A stretch of DNA of 64,000 bases from Sisyra terminalis (lineage: Eukaryota > Arthropoda > Insecta > Neuroptera > Sisyridae), in NCBI GenBank assembly GCA_958496175.1, contig OY292276.1:56123080-56187079 (forward strand), written 5' to 3'. This document shows positions 20,641 to 34,240 of the stretch, piece by piece. The position numbers and the translations under genes were made by a program. The first letter of the stretch is position 1, and each line of letters opens with the position of its first letter. The notes below the pieces were generated by a model that worked only from the letters and a program-made list of their open reading frames with translations, made no database searches and was not told the origin of the DNA.

Positions 20641-23600
20641 ATGTCGAAATTTGTCGCAAAGATTTTCAACTCCCTAACTTCCCGTTTTGATTTCTCGCCC
20701 TTATATCCCGTTTAAACAAAATATTTTGCTTTAGCAATGTTAAGGATAAATCAACAAATAATATTTAACTATTTTCCAGCGAATTAGAAAATCCTTTATA
20801 TCCTTTTTTTAACTGGTGAAAATTGTCCTTTTTGAAACTTTAAAATGCAATTGTTAGTGCCCGGTAATACACAGGACGAAAATTTTTTCATAGTACAATT
20901 CACTAGAGGTCCTAGATTGATAATCCGTTGAGAAAACTAGACCTCATAATGAAAAGTCACCCCCTTAAAATCACCCAATTTATGTCGAAATTTGTCGCAA
21001 AGATTTTCAACTCCCTAACTTCCCGTTTTGATTTCTCGCCCTTATATCCCGTTTAAACAAAATATTTTGCTTTAGCAATGTTAAGGATGAATCAACAAAT
21101 AATATTTAACTATTTTCCAGCGAATTAGAAAATCCTTTATATCCTTTTTTAACTGTTGAAAATTGTACTTTTTGAAACTTTAAAATGTAATTGTTAGTGC
21201 CCGGTAATCTACAGGACGAAAATTTTTTCACAATACATTTCACTAGAGGTCCTAGATTGATAATCCGTTGAGAAAACTAGACCTCATAATGAAAAGTCAC
21301 CCCCTTAAAATCACCCAATTTATGTCGAAATTTGTTGTATACATTGACAACTCCTTAACTTCCCGTTTTGATTTCTCGCCCTTATATCCCGTTTAAACAA
21401 AATATTTTGTTTTGGCACCGTTAAGGATAAATCAACAAATAATTTTAAGCTATTTTTCAGGGAATAAAACAATCCTTTATATCCCTTTTTAACTGTTGAA
21501 AATTGTCCTTTTTGAAACTTTAAAATGCAATTGTTAGTGCCCGGTAATACACAGGACGAAAATTTTTTCACAATACAATTCACTAGATGTCCTAAATTGA
21601 TAATCCGTTGAGAAAACTAGACCTCATAATGAAAAGTCACCCCCTTAAAATCACCCAATTTATGTCGAAATTTGTCGCAAAGATTTTCAACTCCCTAACT
21701 TCCCGTTTTGATATCTCGCCCTTATATCCCGTTTAAACAAAATATTTTGCTTTAGCAATGTTAAGGATGAATCAACAAATAATATTTAACTATTTTCCAG
21801 CGAATTAGAAAATCCTTTATATCCTTTTTTAACTGTTGAAAATTGTCCTTTTTGAAACTTTAAAATGTAATTGTTAGTGCCCGGTAATCTACAGGACGAA
21901 ATTTTTTTCACATTACAATTCATAAGAGGTCCTAGATTGATAATCCGTTGAGAAAACTAGACCTCATAATGAAAAGTCACCCCCTTAAAATCACCCAATT
22001 TATGTCGAAATTTGTCGCAAAGATTTTCAACTCCCTAACTTCCCGTTTTGATTTCTCGCCCTTATATCCCGTTTAAACAAAATATTTTGCTTTTGCAATG
22101 TTAAGGATGAATCAACAAATAATTTTAAGCTATTTTTCAGGGAATAAAACAATCCTTTATATCCCTTTTTAACTGTTGAAAATTGTCCTTTTTGAAACTT
22201 TAAAATGTAATTGTTAGTGCCCGGTAATCTACAGGACGAAATTTTTTTCACATTACAATTCATAAGAGGTCCTAGATTGATAATCCGTTGAGAAAACTAG
22301 ACCTCATAATGAAAAGTCACCCCCTTAAAATCACCCAATTTATGTCGAAATTTGTCGCAAAGATTTTCAACTCCCTAACTTCCCGTTTTGATTTCTCGCC
22401 CTTATATCCCGTTTAAACAAAATATTTTGCTTTAGCAATGTTAAGGATAAATCAACAAATAATATTTAACTATTTTCCAGCGAATTAGAAAATCCTTTAT
22501 ATCCTTTTTTTAACTGGTGAAAATTGTCCTTTTTGAAACTTTAAAATGCAATTGTTAGTGCCCGGTAATACACAGGACGAAAATTTTTTCATAGTACAAT
22601 TCACTAGAGGTCCTAGATTGATAATCCGTTGAGAAAACTAGACCTCATAATGAAAAGTCACCCCCTTAAAATCACCCAATTTATGTCGAAATTTGTCGCA
22701 AAGATTTTCAACTCCCTAACTTCCCGTTTTGATTTCTCGCCCTTATATCCCGTTTAAACAAAATATTTTGCTTTAGCAATGTTAAGGATGAATCAACAAA
22801 TAATATTTAACTATTTTCCAGCGAATTAGAAAATCCTTTATATCCTTTTTTAACTGTTGAAAATTGTCCTTTTTGAAACTTTAAAATGTAATTGTTAGTG
22901 CCCGGTAATCTACAGGACGAAAATTTTTTCACAATACATTTCACTAGAGGTCCTAGATTGATAATCCGTTGAGAAAACTAGACCTCATAATGAAAAGTCA
23001 CCCCCTTAAAATCACCCAATTTATGTCGAAATTTGTTGTATACATTGACAACTCCTTAACTTCCCGTTTTGATTTCTCGCCCTTATATCCCGTTTAAACA
23101 AAATATTTTGTTTTGGCACCGTTAAGGATAAATCAACAAATAATTTTAAGCTATTTTTCAGGGAATAAAACAATCCTTTATATCCCTTTTTAACTGTTGA
23201 AAATTGTCCTTTTTGAAACTTTAAAATGCAATTGTTAGTGCCCGGTAATACACAGGACGAAAATTTTTTCATAGTACAATTCACTAGAGGTCCTAGATTG
23301 ATAATCCGTTGAGAAAACTAGACCTCATAATGAAAAGTCACCCCCTTAAAATCACCCAATTTATGTCGAAATTTGTCGCAAAGATTTTCAACTCCCTAAC
23401 TTCCCGTTTTGATTTCTCGCCCTTATATCCCGTTTAAACAAAATATTTTGCTTTTGCAATGTTAAGGATGAATCAACAAATAATATTTAACTATTTTCCA
23501 GCGAATTAGACAATCCTTTATATCCTTTTTTAACTGTTGAAAATTGTCCTTTTTGAAACTTTAAAATGCAATTGTTAGTGCCCGGTAATACACAGGACGA

Positions 23601-24040
23601 AAATTTTTTCATAGTACAATTCACTAGAGGTCCTAGATTGATAATCCGTTGAGAAAACTAGACCTCATAATGAAAAGTCACCCCCTTAAAATCACCCAAT
23701 TTATGTCGAAATTTGTCGCAAAGATTTTCAACTCCCTAACTTCCCGTTTTGATTTCTCGCCCTTATATCCCGTTTAAACAAAATATTTTGCTTCTGCAAT
23801 GTTAAGGATGAATCAACAAATAATATTTAACTATTTTCCAGCGAATTAGACAATCCTTTATATCCTTTTTTAACTGTTGAAAATTGTCCTTTTTGAAACT
23901 TTAAAATGCAATTGTTAGTGCCCGGTAATCTACAGGACGAAATTTTTTTCACATTACAATTCATAAGAGGTCCTAGATTGATAATCCGTTGAGATAACTA
24001 GACCTCATAATGAAAAGTCACCCCCTTAAAATCACCCAAT
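20641..24040. repeat. Satellite block with a segment repeated at a 5-monomer spacing
   Basis: The stretch from about 20640 to 21530 reappears at about 22341-23230, offset 1701 bp. It carries the same private features: GGATAAATCAACAAATAAT, an extra T in the run before AACTGGTGAAA, and TTTCATAGTACAATTC. After about 23230 the match ends, so only part of the 5-monomer period is duplicated cleanly. Confidence 0.75.
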
Positions 24041-27000
24041 TTATGTCGAAATTTGTTGTATACATTGACAACTCCTTAACTTCCCGTTTTGATTTCTCGC
24101 CTTTATATCCCGTTTAAACAAAATATTTTGCTTTAGCAATGTTAAGGATGAATCAACAAATAATATTTAACTATTTTCCAGCGAATTAGAAAATCCTTTA
24201 TATCCTTTTTTAACTGTTGAAAATTGTCCTTTTTGAAACTTTAAAATGCAATTGTTAGTGCCCGGTAATCTACAGGACGAAATTTTTTTCACATTACAAT
24301 TCATAAGAGGTCCTAGATTGATAATCCGTTGAGATAACTAGACCTCATAATGAAAAGTCACCCCCTTAAAATCACCCTATTTATGTCGAAATTTGTTGTA
24401 TACATTGACAACTCCTTAACTTCCCGTTTTGATTTCTCGCCCTTATATCCCGTTTAAACAAAATATTTTGCTTTTGCAATGTTAAGGATGAATCAACAAA
24501 TAATATTTAACTATTTTCCAGCGAATTAGACAATCCTTTATATCCTTTTTTAACTGTTGAAAATTGTCCTTTTTGAAACTTTAAAATGCAATTGTTAGTG
24601 CCCGGTAATCTACAGGACGAAATTTTTTTCACATTACAATTCATAAGAGGTCCTAGATTGATAATCCGTTGAGATAACTAGACCTCATAATGAAAAGTCA
24701 CCCCCTTAAAATCACCCTATTTATGTCGAAATTTGTTGTATACATTGACAACTCCTGAACTTCCCGTTTTGATTTCTCGCCCTTATATCCCGTTTAAACA
24801 AAATATTTTGTTTTGGCACCGTTAAGGATAAATCAACAAATAATTTTAAGCTATTTTTCAGGGAATAAAACAATCCTTTATATCCCTTTTTAACTGTTGA
24901 AAATTGTCCTTTTTGAAACTTTAAAATGCAATTGTTAGTGCCCGGTAATACACAGGACGAAAATTTTTTCACAATACAATTCACTAGATGTCCTAAATTG
25001 ATAATCCGTTGAGAAAACTAGACCTCATAATGAAAAGTCACCCCCTTAAAATCACCCAATTTATGTCGAAATTTGTCGCAAAGATTTTCAACTCCCTAAC
25101 TTCCCGTTTTGATTTCTCGCCCTTATATCCCGTTTAAACAAAATATTTTGCTTTAGCAATGTTAAGGATGAATCAACAAATAATATTTAACTATTTTCCA
25201 GCGAATTAGAAAATCCTTTATATCCTTTTTTAACTGTTGAAAATTGTCCTTTTTGAAACTTTAAAATGCAATTGTTAGTGCCCGGTAATACACAGGACGA
25301 AAATTTTTTCACAATACAATTCACTAGATGTCCTAAATTGATAATCCGTTGAGAAAACTAGACCTCATAATGAAAAGTCACCCCCTTAAAATCACCCAAT
25401 TTATGTCGAAATTTGTCGCAAAGATTTTCAACTCCCTAACTTCCCGTTTTGATTTCTCGCCCTTATATCCCGTTTAAACAAAATATTTTGCTTTAGCAAT
25501 GTTAAGGATGAATCAACAAATAATATTTAACTATTTTCCAGCGAATTAGAAAATCCTTTATATCCTTTTTTAACTGTTGAAAATTGTCCTTTTTGAATCT
25601 TTAAAATGCAATTGTTAGTGCCCGGTAATACACAGGACGAAAATTTTTTCATAGTACAATTCACTAGAGGTCCTAAATTGATAATCTGCTGAGAAAACTA
25701 GACCTCATAATGAAAAGTCACCCCCTTAAAATCACCCAATTTATGTCGAAATTTGTTGTATACATTGACAACTCCCTAACTTCCCGTTTTGATTTCTCGC
25801 CTTTATATCCCGTTTAAACAAAATATTTTGCTTTAGCAATGTTAAGGATGAATCAACAAATAATATTTAACTATTTTCCAGCGAATTAGAAAATCCTTTA
25901 TATCCTTTTTTAACTGTTGAAAATTGTCCTTTTTGAAACTTTAAAATGTAATTGTTAGTGCCCGGTAATCTACAGGACGAAAATTTTTTTCACAATACAT
26001 TTCACTAGAGGTACTAAATTGATAATCCGTTGAGAAAACTAGACCTCATAATCAAAAGTCACCCCCTTAAAATCACCCAATTTATGTCGAAATTTGTTGT
26101 ATACATTGACAACTCCTTAATTTCCCGTTTTGATTTCTCGCCCTTATAACCCGTTTAAACAAAATATTTTGCTTCAGCAATGTTAAGGATGAATCAACAA
26201 ATAATAGTTAACTATTTTCCAGCGAATTGGACAATCCTTTATATCCTTTTTTAACTGTTGAAAATTGTCCTTTTTGAAACTTTAAAATGCAATTGTTAGT
26301 GCCCGGTAATACACAGGACGAAAATTTTTTCACAATACAATTCACTAGATGTCCTAAATTGATAATCCGTTGAGAAAACTAGACCTCATAATGAAAAGTC
26401 ACCCCCTTAAAATCACCCAATTTATGTCTGAAATTTTTCGCAAAGATTTTCAACTCCCTAACTTTCCGTTTTGATTTCTCGCCCTTATATCCCGTTTAAA
26501 CAAATATTTTGCTTTAGCAATGTAAAGGATGAATCAACAAATAATATTTTACTATTTTCCAGCGAATTAGACAATCCTTTATATCCTTTTTTAACTGTTG
26601 AAAATTGTCCTTTTTAAAACTTTAAAATGCAATTGTTAGTGCCCGGTAATACACAGGACGAAAATTTTTTCACAATACAATTCACTAGATGTCCTAGATA
26701 GATAATCCGTTGAGAAAACTAGACCTCATAATGAAAAGTCACCCCCTTAAAATCACCCAATTTATGTCGAAATTTGTTGTATACATTGACAACTCCTTAA
26801 CTTCCCGTTTTGATTTCTCGCCCTTATATCCCGTTTAAACAAAATATTTTGTTTTGGCGCCGTTAAGGATGATTCAACAAATAATTTTAAGCTATTTTTC
26901 AGGGAATAAAACAATCCTTTATATCCCTTTTTAACTGTTGAAAATTGTCCTTTTTGAAACTTTAAAATGCAATTGTTAGTGCCCGGTAATACACAGGACG

Positions 27001-30000
27001 AAAATTTTTTCACAATACAATTCACTAGATGTCCTAAATTGATAATCCGTTGAGAAAACTAGACCTCATAATGAAAAGTCACCCCCTTAAAATCACCCAA
27101 TTTATGTCTGAAATTTTTCGCAAAGATTTTCAACTCCCTAACTTTCCGTTTTGATTTCTCGCCCTTATATCCCGTTTAAACAAATATTTTGCTTTAGCAA
27201 TGTAAAGGATGAATCAACAAATAATATTTTACTATTTTCCAGCGAATTAGACAATCCTTTATATCCTTTTTTAACTGTTGAAAATTGTCCTTTTTAAAAC
27301 TTTAAAATGCAATTGTTAGTGCCCGGTAATACACAGGACGAAAATTTTTTCACAATACAATTCACTAGATGTCCTAGATTGATAATCCGTTGAGAAAACT
27401 AGACCTCATAATGAAAAGTCACCCCCTTAAAATCACCCAATTTATGTCGAAATTTGTTGTATACATTGACAACTCCTTAACTTCCCGTTTTGATTTCTCG
27501 CCTTTATATCCCGTTTAAACAAAATATTTTGCTTTAGCAATGTAAAGGTTGAATCAACAAATAATATTTTACTATTTTCCAGCGAATTAGACAATCCTTT
27601 ATATCCTTTTTTAACTGTTGAAAATTGTCCTTTTTGAAACTTTAAAATGCAATTGTTAGTGCCCGGTAATCTACAGGACGAAATTTTTTTCACATTACAA
27701 TTCACTAGAGGTACTAAATTGATAATCCGTTGAGAAAACTAGACCTCATAATGAAAAGTCACCCCCTTAAAAACACCCAATTTATGTCGAAATTTGTCGC
27801 AAAGATTTTCAACTCCCTAACTTCCCGTTTTGATTTCTCGCCCTTATATCCCGTTTAAACAAAATATTTTGCTTTAGCAATGTTAAGGATGAATCAACAA
27901 ATAATATTTAACTATTTTCCAGCGAATTAGAAAATCCTTTATATCCTTTTTTTAACTGGTGAAAATTGTCCTTTTTGAAACTTTAAAATGCAATTGTTAG
28001 TGCCCGGTAATACACAGGACGAAAATTTTTTCATAGTACAATTCACTAGAGGTCCTAAATTGATAATCTGCTGAGAAAACTAGACCTCATAATGAAAAGT
28101 CACCCCCTTAAAATCACCCAATTTATGTCGAAATTTGTTGTATACATTGACAACTCCTTAACTTCCCGTTTTGATTTCTCGCCTTTATATCCCGTTTAAA
28201 CAAAATATTTTGCTTTAGCAATGTTAAGGATGAATCAACAAATAATATTTAACTATTTTCCAGCGAATTAGAAAATCCTTTATATCCTTTTTTAACTGTT
28301 GAAAATTGTCCTTTTTGAAACTTTAAAATGTAATTGTTAGTGCCCGGTAATCTACAGGACGAAAATTTTTTTCACAATACATTTCACTAGAGGTACTAAA
28401 TTGATAATCCGTTGAGAAAACTAGACCTCATAATCAAAAGTCACCCCCTTAAAATCACCCAATTTATGTCGAAATTTGTTGTATACATTGACAACTCCTT
28501 AATTTCCCGTTTTGATTTCTCGCCCTTATAACCCGTTTAAACAAAATATTTTGCTTCAGCAATGTTAAGGATGAATCAACAAATAATAGTTAACTATTTT
28601 CCAGCGAATTGGACAATCCTTTATATCCTTTTTTAACTGTTGAAAATTGTCCTTTTTGAAACTTTAAAATGCAATTGTTAGTGCCCGGTAATACACAGGA
28701 CGAAAATTTTTTCACAATACAATTCACTAGATGTCCTAAATTGATAATCCGTTGAGAAAACTAGACCTCATAATGAAAAGTCACCCCCTTAAAATCACCC
28801 AATTTATGTCTGAAATTTTTCGCAAAGATTTTCAACTCCCTAACTTTCCGTTTTGATTTCTCGCCCTTATATCCCGTTTAAACAAATATTTTGCTTTAGC
28901 AATGTAAAGGATGAATCAACAAATAATATTTTACTATTTTCCAGCGAATTAGACAATCCTTTATATCCTTTTTTAACTGTTGAAAATTGTCCTTTTTGAA
29001 ACTTTAAAATGCAATTGTTAGTGCCCGGTAATCTACAGGACAAAATTTTTTTCTTATTACAATTCATTAGAGGTCCTAGATTGATAATCCGTTGAGAAAA
29101 CTAGACCTCATAATGAAAAGTCACCCCCTTAAAATCACCCAATTTATGTCGAATTTTGTCGCAAAGATTTTCAACTCCCTAACTTCCCGTTTTGATTTCT
29201 CGCCTTTATAGCCCGTTTAAACAAAATATTTTGCTTTAGCAATGTTAAGGATGAATCAACAAATATTATGTATTTATATTCCAGCGAATTAGACAATCCT
29301 TTATATCCTTTTTTAACTGTTGAAAATTGTCCTTTTTGAAACTTTAAAATGCAATTGTTAGTGCCCGGTAATACACAGGACGAAAATTTTTTCAAAATAC
29401 AATTCACTAGAGGTCCTAAATTGATAATCCGTTGAGAAAACTAGACGTCATAATGAAAAGTCACCCCCTTAAATCCACCCAATTTATGTTGAAATTTGTC
29501 GCAAAGATTTTCAACTCCCTAACTTCCCGTTTTGATTTCTCGCCCTTATATCCCGTTTAAACAAAATATTTTGTTTTGGCACCGTTAAGGATGATTCAAC
29601 AATTAATTTTAAGCTATTTTTCAGGGAATAAAACAATCCTTTATATCCCTTTTTAACTGTTGAAAATTGAACTTTTTGAAAATTTGAAATGGAATTGTGA
29701 TTGTCCTGTAATCCACAGGACGAAATTTTTTTCACATAACAATTCTAAAGAGGTCCTAAATTGATAATCCTTTGAGAAAACTAGACCTCATAATGAAAAG
29801 TCACCCCCTTAAAATCACGCAATTTATGTCGAAATTTGTCGCAAAGATTTTCAACTCCCTAACTTCCCGTTTTGATTTCTCGCCCTTATATCCCGTTTAA
29901 ACAAAATATTTTGCTTTAGCAATGTTAAGGATGAATCAACAAATAATATTTAACTGTTTTCCAGCGAATTAGACAATCCTTTATATCCTTTTTTAACTGG

Positions 30001-31140
30001 TGAAAATTGTCCTTTTTGAAACTTTAAAATGCAATTGTTAGTGCCTGGTAATACACAGGACGATAATTTTTTCACAATACAATTCACTAGAGGCCCTAGA
30101 TTGATAATCCGTTGAGAAAACTTGACCTCATAATGAAAATTCACCCCCTTAAAATCACCCAATTTATGTCGAAATTTGTCGCAAAGATTTTCAACTCCCT
30201 AACTTCCCGTTTTGATTCTCACCCTTATATCCCCTTTAAACAAAATATTTGGTTTTGGCACCGTTAAGGATGATTCAACAAATAATTTTAAGCAATTTTT
30301 TTGTGTATAAAAAAATCCTTTATATCCTTTTTTAACTGTTGAAAATTGTCCTTTTTGAAACTTTAAAATGCAATTGTTAGTGCCCGGTAATACACAGGAC
30401 GAAAATTTTTTCACAATACAATTCACTAGATGTCCTAAATTGATAATCCGTTGAGAAAACTAGACCTCATAATGAAAAGTCACCCCCTTAAAATCACCCA
30501 ATTTATGTCTGAAATTTTTCGCAAAGATTTTCAACTCCCTAACTTTCCGTTTTGATTTCTCGCCCTTATATCCCGTTTAAACAAATATTTTGCTTTAGCA
30601 ATGTAAAGGATGAATCAACAAATAATATTTTACTATTTTCCAGCGAATTAGACAATCCTTTATATCCTTTTTTAACTGTTGAAAATTGTCCTTTTTGAAA
30701 CTTTAAAATGCAATTGTTAGTGCCCGGTAATCTACAGGACAAAATTTTTTTCTTATTACAATTCATTAGAGGTCCTAGATTGATAATCCGTTGAGAAAAC
30801 TAGACCTCATAATGAAAAGTCACCCCCTTAAAAACACCCAATTTATGTCAAAATTTGTTGTATACATTGACAACTCCTTAACTTCCCGTTTTGATTTCTC
30901 GCCCTTATATCCCGTTTAAACAAAATATTTTGCTTTAGCAATGTTAAGGATGAATCAACAAATAATATTTAACTGTTTTCCAGCGAATTAGACAATCCTT
31001 TATATCCTTTTTTAACTGGTGAAAATTGTCCTTTTTGAAACTTTAAAATGCAATTGTTAGTGCCCGGTAATACACAGGACGAAAATTTTTTCACAATACA
31101 ATTCACTAGAGGTCCTAAATTGATAATCTGCTGAGAAAAC
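24041..31140. repeat. Satellite block with mixed 2-, 5- and 7-monomer duplications
   Basis: A private TTTATGTCTGAAATTTTTCG variant marks monomers at 26421, 27101, 28803 and 30502, spaced 680, 1702 and 1699 bp (2, 5 and 5 monomers). A second marked segment, with GGTACTAAATTG, AATCAAAAGTCACC, CTTATAACCCG and AATAATAGTTAAC, occurs at about 25640-26600 and again 2382 bp later at about 28022-28980. Copies are shuffled rather than regular. Confidence 0.75.
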
Positions 31141-34100
31141 TAGACCTCATAATGAAAAGTCACCCCCTTAAAAACACCCAATTTATGTCGAAATTTGTTG
31201 TATACATTGACAACTCCTTAACTTCCCGTTTTGATTTCTCGCCCTTATATCCCGTTTAAACAAAATATTTTGTTTTGGCTCCGTTAAGGATGATTCAACA
31301 AATAATTTTAAGCAATTTTTCAGGTAATATAACAATCCTTTATATCCTTTTTTAAGTGTTCAAAATTGTCCTTTTTGAAACTTTGAAATGGAATTGTGAT
31401 TGTCCTGTAATCCACAGGACGAAATTTTTTTCACATTACAATTCACAAGAGGTCCTAGATTAATAATCCGTTGAGAAAACTAGACCTCATAATGAAAAGT
31501 CACCCCCCTAAAATCACCCAATTTATGTCGAAATTTGTCGCAAAGATTTTCAACTCTCTAACTTCCCGTTTTGATTTCTCGCCCTTATATCCCGTTTAAA
31601 CAAAATATTTTGTTTTGGCACCGTTAAGGATGATTCAACAAATAATTTTAAGCAATTTTTTTGGGAATTAAAAAATCCTTTATATCCCTTTTTAACTGTT
31701 GAAAATTGTCCTTTTTGATACTTTAAAATGGAATTGTTAGTGCCCGGTAATCTACAGGACGAAATTTTTTTCACATTACAATTCCCAAGAGGCCCTAGAT
31801 TGATAATCCGTTGAGGAAACTAGACCTCATAATGAAAAGTCACCCCCTTAAAATCACCCAATTTATGTCAAAATTTGTTGTATACATTGACAACTCCTTT
31901 ACTTCCCGTTTTGATTTCTCGCCCTTATATCCCGTTTAAACAAAATATTTTGTTTTGGCACTGTTAAGGATGATTCAACAAATAATTTTATGCAATTTTT
32001 TTGGGAATAAAAAAATCCTTTATATCCCTTTTTAACTGTTGAAAATTGTCCTTTTTGAAACTTTGAACTGGAATTGTTAGTGCCCGGTTATACACAGGAC
32101 GAAAATTTTTTCACAATACAATTCACTAGAGGTCCTAAATTGATAATCCGTTGAGAAAACTAGACCTCATAATGAAAAATCACCCCCTTAAAATCACCCA
32201 ATTTATGTCGAAATTTGTCGCAAAGATTTTCAACTCCCTAACTTCCCGTTTTGATTCTCGCCCTTATATCCCGTTTAAACAAAATATTTGGTTTTGGCAC
32301 TGTTAAGGATGATTCAACAAATAATTTTGAGCATTTTTTTTTGGAATAAAAAAATCCTTTATATCCCTTTTTAACTGTTGAAAATTGTCCTTTTTGAAAC
32401 TTTGAAATGGAATTGTTAGTGCCCGGTAATTCACAGGACGAAAATTTTTTCGCAATACAATTCACTAGAGGTCCTAAATTGATAATCCGTTGAGAAAACT
32501 AGACCTCATAATGAAAAGTCACCCCCTTAAAATCACCCAATTTATGTCGAAATTTGTCGCAAAGATTTTCAACTCCCTAACTTCCCGTTTTGATTCTCAC
32601 CCTTATATCCCCTTTAAACAAAATATTTGGTTTTGGCTCCGTTAAGGATGATTCAACAATTAATTTTAAGCAATTTTTTTGTGTATAAAAAAATCCTTTA
32701 TATCCCTTTTTAACTGTTGAAAATTGTCCTTTTTGATACTTTAAAATGGAATTGTTAGTGCCCGGTAATCTACAGGACGTAAATTTTTTCACATTACAAT
32801 TCCCAAGAGGCCCTAGATTGATAATCCGTTGAGAAAACTTGACCTCATAATGAAAAGTCACCCCTTTAAAATCACCCAATTTATGTCGAAATTTGTCGCA
32901 AAGATTTTCAACTCCCTAACTTCCCGTTTTGATTCTCACCCTTATATCCCCTTTAAACAAAATATTTGGTTTTGGCACCGTTAAGGATGATTCAACAAAT
33001 AATTTTAAGCAATTTTTTTGTGTATAAAAAAATCCTTTATATCACTTTTTAACTGTTGAAAATTGTCCTTTTTGATACTTTAAAATGGAATTGTTAGTGC
33101 CCGGTAATACACAGGACGAAAATTTTTTCACATTACAATTCCCAAGAGGCCCTAGATTGATAATCCGTTGAGAAAACTTGACCTCATAATGAAAAGTCAC
33201 CCCCTTAAAATCACCCAATTTATGTCGATATTTGTCGCAAAGATTTTCAACTCCTGAACTTCCCGTTTTGATTTCTCGCCCTTATATCCCGTTTAAACAA
33301 AATATTTTGTTTTGGCACCGTTAAGGATGATTCAACAAATAATTTTAAGCAATTTTTCAGGTAATAAAAAAATCCTTTATATCCTTTTTTAACTGTTCAA
33401 AAATGTCCATTTTGAAACTTTAAAATGCAATTGTTAGTGCCCGGTAATACACAGGACGAAAATTTTTTCACAATACAATTCACTAGAGGTCCTAAATTGA
33501 TAATCCGTTGAGAAATCTAGACCTCATAATGAAAAGTCACCCCCTTAAAATCACCCAATTTATGTCGAAATTTGTCGCGAAGATTTTCAACTCCCTAATT
33601 TCCCGTTTTGATTTCTCGCCCTTATATCCCGTTTAAACAAAATACTTTGCTTTAGCAATGTTAAGGATGAATCAACAAATAATATTTAACTTTTTTCCAG
33701 CGAATTAGACAATCCTTTATATCCTTTTTTAACTGGTGAAAATTGTCCTTTTTGAAACTTTAAAATGCAATTGTTAGTACCCGGTAATACACAGGACGAA
33801 AATTTTTTCACAATACAATTCACTAGAGGTCCTAAATTGATAATCTGCTGAGAAAACTAGACCTCATAATGAAAAGTCACCCCCTTAAAATCACCCAATT
33901 TATGTCGATATTTGTCGCAAAGATTTTCAACTCCTGAACTTCCCGTTTTGATTTCTCGCCCTTATATCCCGTTTAAACAAAATATTTTGTTTTGGCACCG
34001 ATGAGGATGATTCAACAAATAATTTTAAGCAATTTTTCAGGTAATAAAAAAATCCTTTATATCCTTTTTTAACTGGTGAAAATTGTCCTTTTTGAAACTT

Positions 34101-34240
34101 TACAATGCAATTGTTAGTGCCCGGTAATACACAGGACGAAAATTTTTTCACAATACAATTCACTAGAGGTCCTAAATTGATAATCTGCTGAGGAAACTAG
34201 ACCTCATAATGAAAAGTCACCCCCTTAAAAACACCCAATT
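31141..34240. repeat. Satellite block where the TTTGATTCTCACCC subfamily appears
   Basis: From about 30.2 kb onward some monomers lose one T (GTTTTGATTCTC instead of GTTTTGATTTCTC) and have CCCCTTTAAAC in place of CCCGTTTAAAC and ATTTGGTTTTGG in place of ATTTTGTTTTGG. This subfamily dominates here, interspersed with B-type monomers carrying GAAAATACTTTGC and CTGCTGAG. The stretch near 32.5-33.8 kb is repeated about 2378 bp later (7 monomers); for example GTCGCGAAG at 33574 and 35951. Confidence 0.7.
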
